A stretch of DNA of 64,000 nucleotides from an uncultured Gammaproteobacteria bacterium (GTDB lineage: Bacteria; Pseudomonadota; Gammaproteobacteria; GCA-002705445; GCA-002716945). Shown piece after piece: positions 16,767 through 26,782 of the stretch; the first letter of the stretch is position 1, and each line of letters opens with the position of its first letter. The position numbers and the translations under genes were made by a program. Where the stretch lies: the NCBI GenBank assembly GCA_902559355.1, contig CACEHM010000001.1:17829-81828 (forward strand), given 5' to 3'. A model generated the notes under the pieces. That model worked only from the letters and a program-made list of their open reading frames with translations, made no database searches and was not told the DNA's origin.

Positions 16767-19078
16767 TTTTTTGCTCGTGTTCTACGAGCGCGTCTCTTAG
16801 GTGCATTTTTTATCATTTCAATACATGTTAGTTCATCGAGGGATTTTGGGTCAACATCCTTTGGTATACGTACATTCTTCTTACCATCAGTTATATACGG
16901 GCCATACATTCCATTAAGTACCTTTATTCCTGATGAATCAAAAATATTAATTTCTCTATTTGCATCAATTTCTCTCTTTTCCTCAATGCGTGTTATAGCC
17001 TCGGCTTCTGATAAAGAAAATATATCAATATCTTTCATAGATACATTAGTTTTACCACATTTAACATAAGGTCCAAATGGACCAATATTTATAAGTATTT
17101 CCTCTCTTTGCAATTCCCCAATTTTTTCGGGCAGCTTAAACAGTCGAATTGCATCATCAAGCGTTATTGAATCAATATTCTTTTTTTGATCAGGCGTCAA
17201 CGCTGCCCATTTTGGTTTTTCTTCATCTTCTTTTGTGCCCATTTGAATTGTTGGCCCATATCTTGTTAGTCTTACGGTCACAGGCCTTTTTGTTTCTGGA
17301 TGGATTCCTAAGTCCTTTAGTTCTCTTTGTTCAGAGATATCAACAGTTTTAATTTTTTCATCAAGATTCTCCTTAAATGGCTTATATGTTTTTTCAACAC
17401 ATTCCATATATTCTTTTTCACCATTTGCTATTTTATCTAAATCTTCTTCAAGACGGGCAGTAAAATCATAATCAACTAAATCATCTCTAAAATGGTTTAT
17501 GAGAGTTTCATAGACAACTTTAGCTAATGCTGTTGGCTGAAAATTACTTTTTTCAGGATCAACATAATTACTTTCCATTATTTTATTAATAATAGTCACA
17601 TATGTTGACGGTCTTCCAATACCTAATTCCTCCAGTGCTTGTATTAAACTCGCTTGATTGTATCTAGCAGGAGGCTGAGTAAACTTTTGTTCCGCATTAA
17701 CACTATCAAGATTTAGCTCATCATTTATTTTCAAGCTTTCCAGTATTTTTTTATTCTCTTTTTCTTTTTCATCATTATCACTAAAACTATAAACTTCTTT
17801 GAATCCGGGAAACTCTAGATATGAACCAGAATATTTAAATGTGAAATCACTTTCCATAGATAGGTCTATTGATACTGTTTTGCTAATAGAGTCTTTCATT
17901 TGAGATGCCAACGTTCTTTTCCAGATTAAATCATATAGCTTATAGTCATTTTCTTCGAGATACTTTTGAACAGCACTAGGTGTATTTGACATAGATGTCG
18001 GCCTTATTGCCTCATGGGCCTCTTGTGCATTTTTTGATTTACCTTTGTATATTCTTACATTATCCTCTGCTAGCGTTGGGTGATTTTTTTTAAGATATGA
18101 TGAAATATCGGATAAAGCATCTTTTGACAAGTTTGTTGAATCTGTTCTCATATAACTTATCAAACCAACGGGTTGTCCACTCCCTATATCCATACCTTGA
18201 TAGAGTCTTTGTGCTATTGCAGAGGTTTGTTTAACAGATAGACCAAGACTTGTATAAGCAGTTTGTTGTAAAGATGCAGTTGTGAATGGCGCTTTAGGTT
18301 TAGTTTTTCTTTGCCCATTTTTTATATTAGATACTTTTACATTTTTATATTTTTCTATTTTTGATTTTATTTCTTCAGCGCTTTGAGAGTCATTTATATT
18401 TGTAATATTGTCTTTTTTTATTTTCTCTCCATTAATTTCTGTTAATTCTATTTCTATATTTCTATCATTATTTGAGACACTTGCAGATAAATTCCAATAT
18501 TCTTGCGGGTTAAATGCATTTATTTTAATTTCACGTTCTACGATTAATCTTAAAGCTGGACTTTGTACTCTTCCAGCTCTTGCGTCACGACTTACCTTCT
18601 TCCATAAAAATTCAGAAATATCATAACCCATTAAGTAATCAAGAGTCCTTCTTGCTAAATACGCATCCCACTGACTAATGGATATTGTTCGTGGGTTTTT
18701 TAAAGCATCAATGACGGCATTTTTTGTAATTTCATTAAATACAACTCGGTGAGTTTCTTTACCTTTTAAGAATTTTGCTTTTTCTAAAATATCATACAAG
18801 TGCTTTGATATAGCTTCACCCTCTCTATCAGGGTCAGTCGCAAAATATATTACATCAGCATCTTTTGTATATTTTTTGATGTCATCAATGACAGATTTTT
18901 TATTATTCGATACCTTCCAAACTGGCTTAAACCCCTGATCTACATCTATTCCCTTTCTTGCAGAAGAAACAAGATCTCTGACATGACCAACTGATGCAAC
19001 GACTTTAAAATCTGGGCCAAGAAATTTTTCAATACTCTTAACCTTTGTTGGTGACTCTACTATCATTAAGTTTTTCAT
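16763..19078 (-). CDS. topA: DNA topoisomerase I
   Basis: This 771-residue type IA topoisomerase relaxes negative supercoils. The N-terminal TOPRIM domain has IVESPTK at 6-12 and the acidic DPDRE at 82-86. The catalytic tyrosine is Y309 in LISYMRTDST, and LGIGRPSTY occurs near residue 485. The C-terminal part carries repeated GPFGPYVKCG and YGPYITDGKK units instead of the four-cysteine zinc fingers of the 865-residue E. coli enzyme, then a basic tail. That zinc-less form is common in other proteobacteria. It diverges from def. Confidence 0.97.
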   Translation of the reverse strand: MKNLMIVESPTKVKSIEKFLGPDFKVVASVGHVRDLVSSARKGIDVDQGFKPVWKVSNNKKSVIDDIKKYTKDADVIYFATDPDREGEAISKHLYDILEKAKFLKGKETHRVVFNEITKNAVIDALKNPRTISISQWDAYLARRTLDYLMGYDISEFLWKKVSRDARAGRVQSPALRLIVEREIKINAFNPQEYWNLSASVSNNDRNIEIELTEINGEKIKKDNITNINDSQSAEEIKSKIEKYKNVKVSNIKNGQRKTKPKAPFTTASLQQTAYTSLGLSVKQTSAIAQRLYQGMDIGSGQPVGLISYMRTDSTNLSKDALSDISSYLKKNHPTLAEDNVRIYKGKSKNAQEAHEAIRPTSMSNTPSAVQKYLEENDYKLYDLIWKRTLASQMKDSISKTVSIDLSMESDFTFKYSGSYLEFPGFKEVYSFSDNDEKEKENKKILESLKINDELNLDSVNAEQKFTQPPARYNQASLIQALEELGIGRPSTYVTIINKIMESNYVDPEKSNFQPTALAKVVYETLINHFRDDLVDYDFTARLEEDLDKIANGEKEYMECVEKTYKPFKENLDEKIKTVDISEQRELKDLGIHPETKRPVTVRLTRYGPTIQMGTKEDEEKPKWAALTPDQKKNIDSITLDDAIRLFKLPEKIGELQREEILINIGPFGPYVKCGKTNVSMKDIDIFSLSEAEAITRIEEKREIDANREINIFDSSGIKVLNGMYGPYITDGKKNVRIPKDVDPKSLDELTCIEMIKNAPKRRARRTRAKK

Positions 19079-19158
19079 AGCTAACCTGGGCTTAATTATT
19101 CTTTTTTTTACTTTATACTATCAAAATAACAATAAGTACAAGACATTAGGTTAAAAAA

Positions 19159-19695
19159 ATGACTTTGAGAACAATATTGCACTACCCAGATAATAGATTA
19201 AGACAGCTTTGTCCTGATCAGACCGAGTATAATAACGACTTGAAAACCCTAATATCTGATATGTTTGAAACTATGTATCACGAAAAAGGTATTGGTCTAT
19301 CAGCAATACAGATTAATGTAATAACAAGAGTGATAACAATTGATGTTTCGAAAGATAGAAATGAAAAGATTATACTTATTAATCCAGTTATCTTGGATAA
19401 AAGAGAACCTATCGTTTTTGATGAGGGCTGCTTATCCGTTCCTGGATTCTACGAAAAAGTCGATAGATATAATTTTATTAAATACCAAGCTAATGACATT
19501 AAAGGTAAGTTGTATGTAGCTGAGGCTACAGACTTACTAGCTGTTTGCATTCAACATGAAATTGACCATCTTAATGGAAAATTGTTTGTTGATTATCTAT
19601 CTGACATGAAAAAATCAAAGATTGAGAAAGGCCTTATTAAGCAGAAACAAAATCCAGAATCGAGCAAAAGATCAGAGAATCCATATATAAAGTGA
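19159..19695 (+). CDS. def: Peptide deformylase
   Basis: This 178-residue metalloenzyme removes the formyl group from new polypeptides. Motif 1 is GIGLSAIQI at 44-52 (Ser where Ala is usual), motif 2 is EGCLSVP with the metal-binding Cys near residue 94, and motif 3 is HEIDHLNG with two metal His residues and the catalytic Glu near 135. It is followed by fmt in a GTGA overlap, the conserved def-fmt pair. Confidence 0.96.
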   Translation: MTLRTILHYPDNRLRQLCPDQTEYNNDLKTLISDMFETMYHEKGIGLSAIQINVITRVITIDVSKDRNEKIILINPVILDKREPIVFDEGCLSVPGFYEKVDRYNFIKYQANDIKGKLYVAEATDLLAVCIQHEIDHLNGKLFVDYLSDMKKSKIEKGLIKQKQNPESSKRSENPYIK

Positions 19696-20651
19696 CTAAG
19701 CTAAAGATAATTTATTTTGGTAGCCCTTATTATTCAGCTCCACTTCTAAATAAAATTATTAGCTCAGGACATCAAGTTCCTCTAGTAATATCACAAGGCT
19801 CAAAGAAGACGAGAAGAGGAAAAATAGTCCATACATCAATATATGAATTTTGTGAAAAAAATAAATTAAGATGTATTACGCCTGATCAATTTAGCGATAC
19901 CGTTGTAGATGATATTTCTAGCATCAAAGCTGATCTCGGTATCGTATATGCATATGGAAAAATAATCCCACAATCTATTATTGATGCTACTGAGTTCGGT
20001 ATTATGAATCTTCACTGTTCACTACTCCCTGCATACCGTGGTGCTGCCCCCATACAGCATGCATTAATAAATAATGAAACTGCAACCGGTATAACCTATT
20101 TTGAAATAAACGAAAAACTTGATGAAGGAAAGATGATATTGAATAAAGTTTATACTATAAAAGAATCAGACAACTGTTCAACTATACAAGATAATCTAAC
20201 AGACATAGCTGTTGAGTGTTGCTCCGAGGCAATAGATAAAATGTGCGCTAAAGAATATATCAAAAGTGCATTAAATAAAAAGCCAACTTATGCAAAAAAA
20301 ATAATAAAAGAAGATGCATTCTTAAATTGGGATATGAATGTACGACTAATGTTTAATATGATAAGAGCACTCCATTTATGGCCAGTGGCGCGCATTGATC
20401 TATTCGGAGATAACATAAAAATTCTTGATGCAAATTGTATTGAGAAAAAACATGAACACCCAACTGGTACAGTAGTCAGTTTCAACAAAAATGAACTGGT
20501 AATAGCAGCAAAGGAAGGATTTTTATCTATTTTAAAGCTTCAGCTTGAGGGTAAAAAAACTATTACGAATAGAGATTTATATAATTCCAATCACTCTATC
20601 AAAGAAACTCTTATAAATAATTGCGCTAATATTTCATATAAATCATTATAA
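19692..20651 (+). CDS. fmt: Methionyl-tRNA formyltransferase
   Basis: This 319-residue enzyme formylates initiator Met-tRNA with 10-formyl-tetrahydrofolate. It shows YFGSPYYSAPLL at the N-terminus, the signature LHCSLLPAYRGAAPIQHA near residue 108 with the catalytic Asn-His region, and a C-terminal beta-barrel domain beginning near 205. The start is GTG overlapping the def stop. In many gammaproteobacteria rsmB follows fmt, but here trkA comes directly after a 41-base gap. Confidence 0.96.
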   Translation: MTKLKIIYFGSPYYSAPLLNKIISSGHQVPLVISQGSKKTRRGKIVHTSIYEFCEKNKLRCITPDQFSDTVVDDISSIKADLGIVYAYGKIIPQSIIDATEFGIMNLHCSLLPAYRGAAPIQHALINNETATGITYFEINEKLDEGKMILNKVYTIKESDNCSTIQDNLTDIAVECCSEAIDKMCAKEYIKSALNKKPTYAKKIIKEDAFLNWDMNVRLMFNMIRALHLWPVARIDLFGDNIKILDANCIEKKHEHPTGTVVSFNKNELVIAAKEGFLSILKLQLEGKKTITNRDLYNSNHSIKETLINNCANISYKSL

Positions 20652-20692
20652 TTTAAATATTTTATGATGTAGAATTATGACCAGACACATCT

Positions 20693-22063
20693 ATGAAAAA
20701 GATAGCAGTATTAGGCGGAGGGCAAGTAGGTTCCTCTTTAGCAAAAATCCTCACCGATGATGGAAATGATATAACCCTTATCGACACTAACCTATCAGTT
20801 ATTGAGAATCTTCAAGAAGATAATGATATAAAAACTATTCATGGTAATGCGTCATCACCTTCAATTTTAGAACAAGCTGAAGTAAATGATTGCGACATTC
20901 TAATCGCAACAACGGCAAGTGATGAAGTTAATCTAGTCTCTTGTCACTTAGCTAAAAAGATGTTTAATGTACCAACTGTAATAGCAAGATTACGTAACTC
21001 AGAATTTCAAGTAAGTACATCTGGATTTGATTTAGACTTATTTTCCATTGACTCTATAATTAGCCCAAGTCAGTTAGTTACAGATTTTATAAAAAATATA
21101 ATCGAACACCCAGGCGCATTTCAAGCATATGATTTTGCTGACGGAAATCTTCAAGTTATAGGAGCTACAGTTTTAAAAGATGGCCCACTAGCCGGACGAA
21201 AGTTATCAGAATTTAAAAAACATCTACCAAATGTAGATGTAAAAGTAATTGCTTTATACAGAGATAGAAAAATACTACCTGTGAATGGAACTACTGTTAT
21301 AGAAACAGGCGATGATTTATTTTTCCTTGCAACAGAAGAAAATATGAGATTTATGAGTGAATTGAGCAAAAATCAGTCTCGCATAGAAAATATTATGATT
21401 GCAGGAGGAGGAACTGTTGGAATGACACTAGCTGATAAACTTTCACAAAAATTCTCCACGAAAATTGTAGAAAAAGACTTAATCAGATCAAAATATTTAT
21501 CAGAGTCTTTAGAAGACACAGTTGTTTTGAATGATGATATTTCAGATGAGTCCTTACTAGATAATGAGGGGATTGATGAAGTAGACTATTTCTGTAGCGT
21601 CACAAATGATGATCAGATGAATATTTTGTCTGCAAAACTGGCTAAAGATCTAGGAGCAAAAAAATCAATAGCAATCATCAATAAGCTCTCATATAGAAAA
21701 CTTGTATCTAAAGAAATTGATGTTGTTGTCTCTCCTGAGGATGTAACTATTGGCTCTATTTTAGCTTCTGTAAGAACAAGCGATGTTGTTAAAGTACATT
21801 CTCTGGGTTTTGGAGAAGCAGAATTATTAGAAATTATTATTCATGGTGATAATAAAACATCAAAAGTTGTTGGCAAAAAAGTATCAGAATTAGAGTTACC
21901 ATCAGGTTGTAGAATAGGTGCAATCTATAGAGAAGGAAAAGTTATTCTATTGAATGAAGATGTAAGCATACAAAGTAATGACCGATTGATTATTTATTTA
22001 CTTCATAAAAAAGATTTTTCTAAACTTGCGAAACTACTCCAAGTAAGTATTGGCTTTTTCTAA
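20693..22063 (+). CDS. trkA: Trk potassium uptake regulatory protein TrkA
   Basis: This 456-residue peripheral membrane protein has two RCK/TrkA-N modules. The first nucleotide-binding loop is VLGGGQVGSSLA at 5-16 and the second is IAGGGTVGMTLA near residue 236; a TrkA-C domain follows each. It gates the TrkH potassium channel in response to bound NAD(H)/ATP. The trkH gene begins on the very next base. All of this matches the def-fmt-(rsmB)-trkA neighbourhood. Confidence 0.95.
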   Translation: MKKIAVLGGGQVGSSLAKILTDDGNDITLIDTNLSVIENLQEDNDIKTIHGNASSPSILEQAEVNDCDILIATTASDEVNLVSCHLAKKMFNVPTVIARLRNSEFQVSTSGFDLDLFSIDSIISPSQLVTDFIKNIIEHPGAFQAYDFADGNLQVIGATVLKDGPLAGRKLSEFKKHLPNVDVKVIALYRDRKILPVNGTTVIETGDDLFFLATEENMRFMSELSKNQSRIENIMIAGGGTVGMTLADKLSQKFSTKIVEKDLIRSKYLSESLEDTVVLNDDISDESLLDNEGIDEVDYFCSVTNDDQMNILSAKLAKDLGAKKSIAIINKLSYRKLVSKEIDVVVSPEDVTIGSILASVRTSDVVKVHSLGFGEAELLEIIIHGDNKTSKVVGKKVSELELPSGCRIGAIYREGKVILLNEDVSIQSNDRLIIYLLHKKDFSKLAKLLQVSIGFF

Positions 22064-23503
22064 ATGAACTATTATCAAATACTTAAAATAACTGGCATTA
22101 TTCTATTAATTTTTAGTTTTTTCTTACTCATACCATTAATGGCATCTATCTACTACGCTATAAGTGCAGACAACTTTCTACAATCTTTTTTAATAGTTTT
22201 TTTTTCTGGGTTAATCACATATTTTCCTAATAAAAAAGAAAAATCACAAATTAAAATAAAAGAAGGGTTTCTTATTGTTGCAATTTTTTGGTTTGTATTA
22301 AGCATCTTTGGTTCAGTGCCTTTCATTTTAGATAAACAACTCAATCTTAGCTTTATAGACGCAATTTTTGAATCAACTTCTGGATGGACTACAACAGGCG
22401 CCACTGTTATAACGAATATTGAAGAATTGAGTAGACCACTGCTCCTTTACCGTCAATTACTCCAGTGGCTAGGAGGTATTGGGATTGTTGTTCTCGTTTT
22501 GGCTATATTACCCATTTTAGGTGTAGGAGGGATGTATTTATATAAAGCTGAAACATCGTCACCCATCAAAGATAATAAATTATCTCCGAGAATTAAAGAA
22601 ACCGCTAAAAGTTTATGGGGTGTTTACCTTATATTAACAATCGTATGTATGATATTTTATAAACTCGCAGGCATGAATTACTTTGATGCTATTGGTCATA
22701 GCTTCTCTACAGTGTCTATAGGAGGCTTTTCTACACATAACGAAAGTATAGGATATTACTCAAGTGATTATATAAAAATAATATGTATGGTATTCATGTT
22801 TTTATCAGCATTAAATTTTGTTCTACATTTTTTATTTTATAAAACAAAATCTTTTAATAATTATTTTTCTAATTCTGAAGCTAAAACTTTTTTAGTCATA
22901 ATTATGGGCCTCCTCACTCTAGTGTTCCTTTTTTCAATTGGGGGGAGATTATCATCCATTAATAATATAGATTTAATCTTCCATGTGATGTCTTTTGTAA
23001 CTACATCAGGTTTCACCGTATCAGAGTATAATATATGGCCTACGTTTATTATTACTCTGATTTTTTTATCTAGTTTCATAGGCGCATGTGCAGGATCAGC
23101 TGGCGGAGGAATGAAAGTTATAAGAATAACTATTGCTCTAAAGTCGATTAAAAAACAGCTATTAAAAGTAATACATCCCAAAGCTCAGATATCTATAAAA
23201 GTGAATGATAAAAAAGTGGAAGATGTAACTATTGAGACTATTTTGTCATTCATAATCCTATATATTGTTATTTTCTTTATATCATCGTTACTAATTATGA
23301 TGTCAGGACATGATTTAATAACATCCTTTTCAACAACTGCTGCATGTATAAATAATCTCGGTCCAGCTCTTGGAGAAGCTTATGGGAACTATGCAGCTCT
23401 CAATGATTTTTCCAAATCGTTACTTTCATTGATGATGATTATAGGAAGGCTTGAGATTTATACATTTATTATCTTAATAACTAAATATTTTTGGAAATAC
23501 TAA
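22064..23503 (+). CDS. trkH: Trk potassium uptake channel TrkH
   Basis: This 479-residue integral membrane protein has many hydrophobic helices and four pore-loop repeats. STSGWTTTGATV near residue 106, FSTVSIGGFSTH near 216, VTTSGFTVSEYN near 313 and a last repeat around FSTTAACINNLGPALGE near 425 hold the selectivity-filter glycines. It mediates potassium uptake with TrkA. The start directly abuts the trkA stop, so the pair is translationally coupled. Confidence 0.95.
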   Translation: MNYYQILKITGIILLIFSFFLLIPLMASIYYAISADNFLQSFLIVFFSGLITYFPNKKEKSQIKIKEGFLIVAIFWFVLSIFGSVPFILDKQLNLSFIDAIFESTSGWTTTGATVITNIEELSRPLLLYRQLLQWLGGIGIVVLVLAILPILGVGGMYLYKAETSSPIKDNKLSPRIKETAKSLWGVYLILTIVCMIFYKLAGMNYFDAIGHSFSTVSIGGFSTHNESIGYYSSDYIKIICMVFMFLSALNFVLHFLFYKTKSFNNYFSNSEAKTFLVIIMGLLTLVFLFSIGGRLSSINNIDLIFHVMSFVTTSGFTVSEYNIWPTFIITLIFLSSFIGACAGSAGGGMKVIRITIALKSIKKQLLKVIHPKAQISIKVNDKKVEDVTIETILSFIILYIVIFFISSLLIMMSGHDLITSFSTTAACINNLGPALGEAYGNYAALNDFSKSLLSLMMIIGRLEIYTFIILITKYFWKY

Positions 23504-23507
23504 GTAG

Positions 23508-24482
23508 ATGCCAAAACCTTTTATATCGAAAAATAATCCATTTGGTGAACCAGAAGTTAATGGAGAGGGTTTTGAATACAAATATTTCTATCCAAAATAT
23601 TGGCCCATGTGGGGTTTTCTTGGCCTAAGTTTTCTAGTTGCATATTTACCAAAGTACCTAAGAGCTCTTCTTGGTGAACTAATAGGCAAGATTTTATATA
23701 ACTTTGGTAAATCAAAAAAAGATATTGTTGAGATAAATATGAAGCTAACATTTGGCGAGTTAAGTCCCGAAGATCGAGCCAAGTTATCTAAATTATTTTT
23801 TAGAAATCTTGGACATATGTACATCAATTTACCTCTACTTTGGTGGAAGCGTGATAGAGCGCTGCAAAAAATAATTGATAAAAAAGGGTTAAACTTAATT
23901 GAGAGCCATTTACAGAAAGATCAGAGTGTAATTTTATTAGCACCTCACACATTATCATTAGATTTTGGTGGTAGAGCATTATCTAAGTATGATTTATTAA
24001 GTATGTACAAACCCTTTAAAAATGAGCTATTGAATTGGTTCATTGGCAGATCAAGAAGTAAAGACACTGATAAGGTTGTGATCTATCCTCGTGACAAGAT
24101 TCGTATGAAAACTATTATTAAACATATGAGAAAACCTAGTGTATTTTATTTGCTTGCAGACGAGGATATAAGTATGGAAGATTCACTGTTTTCTAATTTT
24201 TTTGATACTCAAAAAACTGCACTCAAGTCTGTTAGTAAACTTGCAAAAATTACAAAATCTAAAGTTCTACCATGTACATGCACCTATGACATAAAAAAGC
24301 ATAAATATTATTTTCAGGTATTTCCTGAACTTGAAAATTTTCCATCAGATAATCTTCATGATGATTGTGCTAAAATAAACTCTGTACTAGAAAAACAAAT
24401 CATGATCAATAAAATGCAATACATGTGGACACTTAGAATTTATAAGAACAGACCTGATGGAAGTGATATTTATAGGATATAA
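23508..24482 (+). CDS. lpxL: LpxL/HtrB-type lipid A acyltransferase
   Basis: This 324-residue member of the lysophospholipid acyltransferase superfamily adds a secondary acyl chain to lipid A at the inner membrane. The catalytic HX4D motif is HTLSLD near residue 147, followed by RGRALS-like positions and LADEDIS near 221. One hydrophobic segment lies near residues 35-50 (WGFLGLSFLVAYLP). The neighbourhood trkA-trkH-htrB resembles Pseudomonas PA0011-PA0019. Acyl donor and exact position (LpxL versus LpxM) cannot be told. Confidence 0.85.
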   Translation: MPKPFISKNNPFGEPEVNGEGFEYKYFYPKYWPMWGFLGLSFLVAYLPKYLRALLGELIGKILYNFGKSKKDIVEINMKLTFGELSPEDRAKLSKLFFRNLGHMYINLPLLWWKRDRALQKIIDKKGLNLIESHLQKDQSVILLAPHTLSLDFGGRALSKYDLLSMYKPFKNELLNWFIGRSRSKDTDKVVIYPRDKIRMKTIIKHMRKPSVFYLLADEDISMEDSLFSNFFDTQKTALKSVSKLAKITKSKVLPCTCTYDIKKHKYYFQVFPELENFPSDNLHDDCAKINSVLEKQIMINKMQYMWTLRIYKNRPDGSDIYRI

Positions 24483-24488
24483 CTATAT

Positions 24489-25421
24489 ATGAATTTCTAT
24501 AATATTAACAAACCTTTCGATACTCATCGAATTGAAGTTAGCGATATCCATGAAGTCTATATTGAAGAATATGGAAATAAAAATGGCGCCCCATTAATTT
24601 TTTTACATGGAGGCCCAGGAGCTGGGACATCTCCAATTTACCAAAAATATTTCAATCCTGAAAAGTATCACTTAATAATGTTTGATCAGAGAGGCTGTGG
24701 GAAGTCCACACCTTATGGAGAGGTTTCAGAAAATTCAACTGATCATTTAATAGCTGATATAAACTCAATCGCAGATTATCTAAGCATTGAAAAGTTTCAT
24801 ATTTATGGTGGTTCATGGGGATCAACACTAGCACTACTTTATGCTGAAACTTGTCCGGAGAGAGTTATCTCCTTGGTATTAAGAGGTGTATTTCTGTGTA
24901 GAAAAAATGATATCCAATGGTTTTATCAATATGGTGCATCTGAGATTTATCCTGCATATTGGGAAAATTATATCTCTATAGTAGATAATGCTAAGACAGA
25001 TGATATTCTGTCTGAGTATCACAAAATGATATTTTCTGATAATGAAAAACTTGCTGATAAGGCTTGTAAAGAATGGTCATTATGGGAAGGCAGATCTTCT
25101 TGTTTATATCCCGCTCCTAATGTGGTTGATGCGTTTGATGAGTGCTCGGTATCACTTGCTAGAATTGAGTCTCATTTCTTTGTAAATGACTGTTTTATTG
25201 AAGAGAATCAAATTATAAAAAATATAGACAAAATTTTAGGCATACCATGCACAATTGTACATGGTCAGTATGATGTTGTATGTCCTATTAGACAGGCATA
25301 TGATCTTAATCAGGTCTATCCAAAGTCTAGACTAATAGTTGCTGAGGACGCTGGCCACTCACTTTTAGAGCCTACAATTAGTAAAGAAATATTGAGTATA
25401 TTTGATGAACTTGTTGTCTAG
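24489..25421 (+). CDS. pip: Proline iminopeptidase
   Basis: This 310-residue alpha/beta hydrolase releases N-terminal proline from peptides. It has the oxyanion segment FLHGGPGAGTSP near residue 38, MFDQRGCGKSTP near 64, the nucleophile elbow GGSWGSTLALLYAE with the catalytic Ser near 107, the acid in HGQYDVVCP near 259, and the His in AGHSL near 287. Length agrees with the S33 family. It overlaps the next hydrolase gene by 17 bases. Confidence 0.92.
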   Translation: MNFYNINKPFDTHRIEVSDIHEVYIEEYGNKNGAPLIFLHGGPGAGTSPIYQKYFNPEKYHLIMFDQRGCGKSTPYGEVSENSTDHLIADINSIADYLSIEKFHIYGGSWGSTLALLYAETCPERVISLVLRGVFLCRKNDIQWFYQYGASEIYPAYWENYISIVDNAKTDDILSEYHKMIFSDNEKLADKACKEWSLWEGRSSCLYPAPNVVDAFDECSVSLARIESHFFVNDCFIEENQIIKNIDKILGIPCTIVHGQYDVVCPIRQAYDLNQVYPKSRLIVAEDAGHSLLEPTISKEILSIFDELVV

Positions 25422-26178
25422 AATCATAACATTCTTTCTGATAATTTCATTTATTGTTCATTGCACTCATATACATCTTCCAGACAAATTTAGAGAGTCA
25501 ATGATATATGAACAAAGCTTAAGTGAAATATTTGATGGAAAACATCTTTATATAGATTACAAGTTCGGGAAATACTCAATGTTAGAGCTATATAATGAGG
25601 AACACAACACTGCAGTATTATTTTTACACGGGAGGGGATTAAGCCCCAATGAACAAAATCTAGCACACCCTGTAAGAGTCATATTGAGTAATCTTTACAA
25701 CACATATAGCCTTCAATTGCCCGTATTAAAAAAACAATCTACATATTCAGAATATACAAAAATATTTTATGATTCAGACGAAAGAATATTATCTGCACTT
25801 GAACACATATATAAAAAAAATAATAAAGTAATAATAATTGCTCATAGCTGTGGCGTCCATATGTTGATGTCATTTATACAAAACAAAAACTTAATTAACA
25901 ATATAAGTTCGTTAGTTTTAATTGGAAGTGGGGCTGTAGATAAAGGAGAAAAACTTATCTACGAATATCCTTATAGTAAGATAAAAGTTCCAATACTAGA
26001 TTTATTTGGTGAAAATGATTTTAATTTAGTTTTGAAGAATGCGAATAAAAGAAAGAAACTTATAAAAGAAACAAGTACTAAATCACAACAGATTAAAATA
26101 AAATCCTCAGATCATTATCATACAGATAATAGTGAGAGAGTTATAACTTTTGTAAAGAAATGGCTAAGTAATCAATAA
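25405..26178 (+). CDS. Predicted alpha/beta hydrolase with N-terminal membrane/signal segment
   Basis: This is about 257 residues from the ATG at 25405 (a TTG sits one codon earlier). The first 20 residues form a hydrophobic segment ending at a cysteine (IVHC), which is not a good lipobox, so a signal anchor or cleaved signal peptide is as likely as a lipoprotein. The rest has the alpha/beta hydrolase layout: [12 protein letters not shown], nucleophile elbow IAHSCGVH, a likely acid in FGENDF and a late His in SDHYH. It resembles the uncharacterised DUF3530-type hydrolases. Substrate is unknown. Its start lies within the end of pip. Confidence 0.7.
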   Translation: MNLLSRIITFFLIISFIVHCTHIHLPDKFRESMIYEQSLSEIFDGKHLYIDYKFGKYSMLELYNEEHNTAVLFLHGRGLSPNEQNLAHPVRVILSNLYNTYSLQLPVLKKQSTYSEYTKIFYDSDERILSALEHIYKKNNKVIIIAHSCGVHMLMSFIQNKNLINNISSLVLIGSGAVDKGEKLIYEYPYSKIKVPILDLFGENDFNLVLKNANKRKKLIKETSTKSQQIKIKSSDHYHTDNSERVITFVKKWLSNQ

Positions 26179-26194
26179 TATATTAATATATGGC

Positions 26195-26782
26195 ATGAGA
26201 AAAATTCAGGAAAGTAGAAAAACTAAGGAAACAGACATTACCCTTTCTCTAAATCTAGATGGCTCGGGTAATAGTAACCTGACTGCAAATTTACCATTTT
26301 TGGAACACATGCTTGATCAAACTACTCGTTACTCATCAATAGATCTTGACTTAAATGCAAAAGGTGATCTTGAAATAGATGCTCATCATACTGTAGAAGA
26401 TATTGGAATTACACTGGGTGCTGCATTCGATAAGGCTCTTGGTGATAAAAAAGGAATTCATAGATTTGGCTATGCTTATATCCCTCTTGATGAAGCTTTG
26501 TCACGAGTTGTTATAGATTTTTCAGGTCGACCAGGTCTTATATATAATGCAACCTACCCAAGAGCAAGAGTAGGAGAATTTGACGTTGAACTTTTGAGTG
26601 AATTTTTTCAAGGCTTCAGTAATCATGCTAAAGCTACTATTCATATTGATAATATTAGAGGAAAGAATGCCCACCATATAGCTGAGACAATATTCAAAGC
26701 ATTCGGTAAAGCTATAAAGATGGCCATCTCTTTTGACAAACAAAATATAAATAAGATACCATCGACTAAAGAATTTCTTTGA
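26195..26782 (+). CDS. hisB: Imidazoleglycerol-phosphate dehydratase
   Basis: This 195-residue monofunctional enzyme carries out the sixth step of histidine synthesis. The two metal-binding His clusters are [10 protein letters not shown] near residue 63 and [14 protein letters not shown] near 163, and [10 protein letters not shown] lies near 34. Unlike E. coli, no phosphatase domain is fused. The stop shares a base with the hisH start (TGATG), opening the run hisB-hisH-hisA-hisF. Confidence 0.96.
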   Translation: MRKIQESRKTKETDITLSLNLDGSGNSNLTANLPFLEHMLDQTTRYSSIDLDLNAKGDLEIDAHHTVEDIGITLGAAFDKALGDKKGIHRFGYAYIPLDEALSRVVIDFSGRPGLIYNATYPRARVGEFDVELLSEFFQGFSNHAKATIHIDNIRGKNAHHIAETIFKAFGKAIKMAISFDKQNINKIPSTKEFL

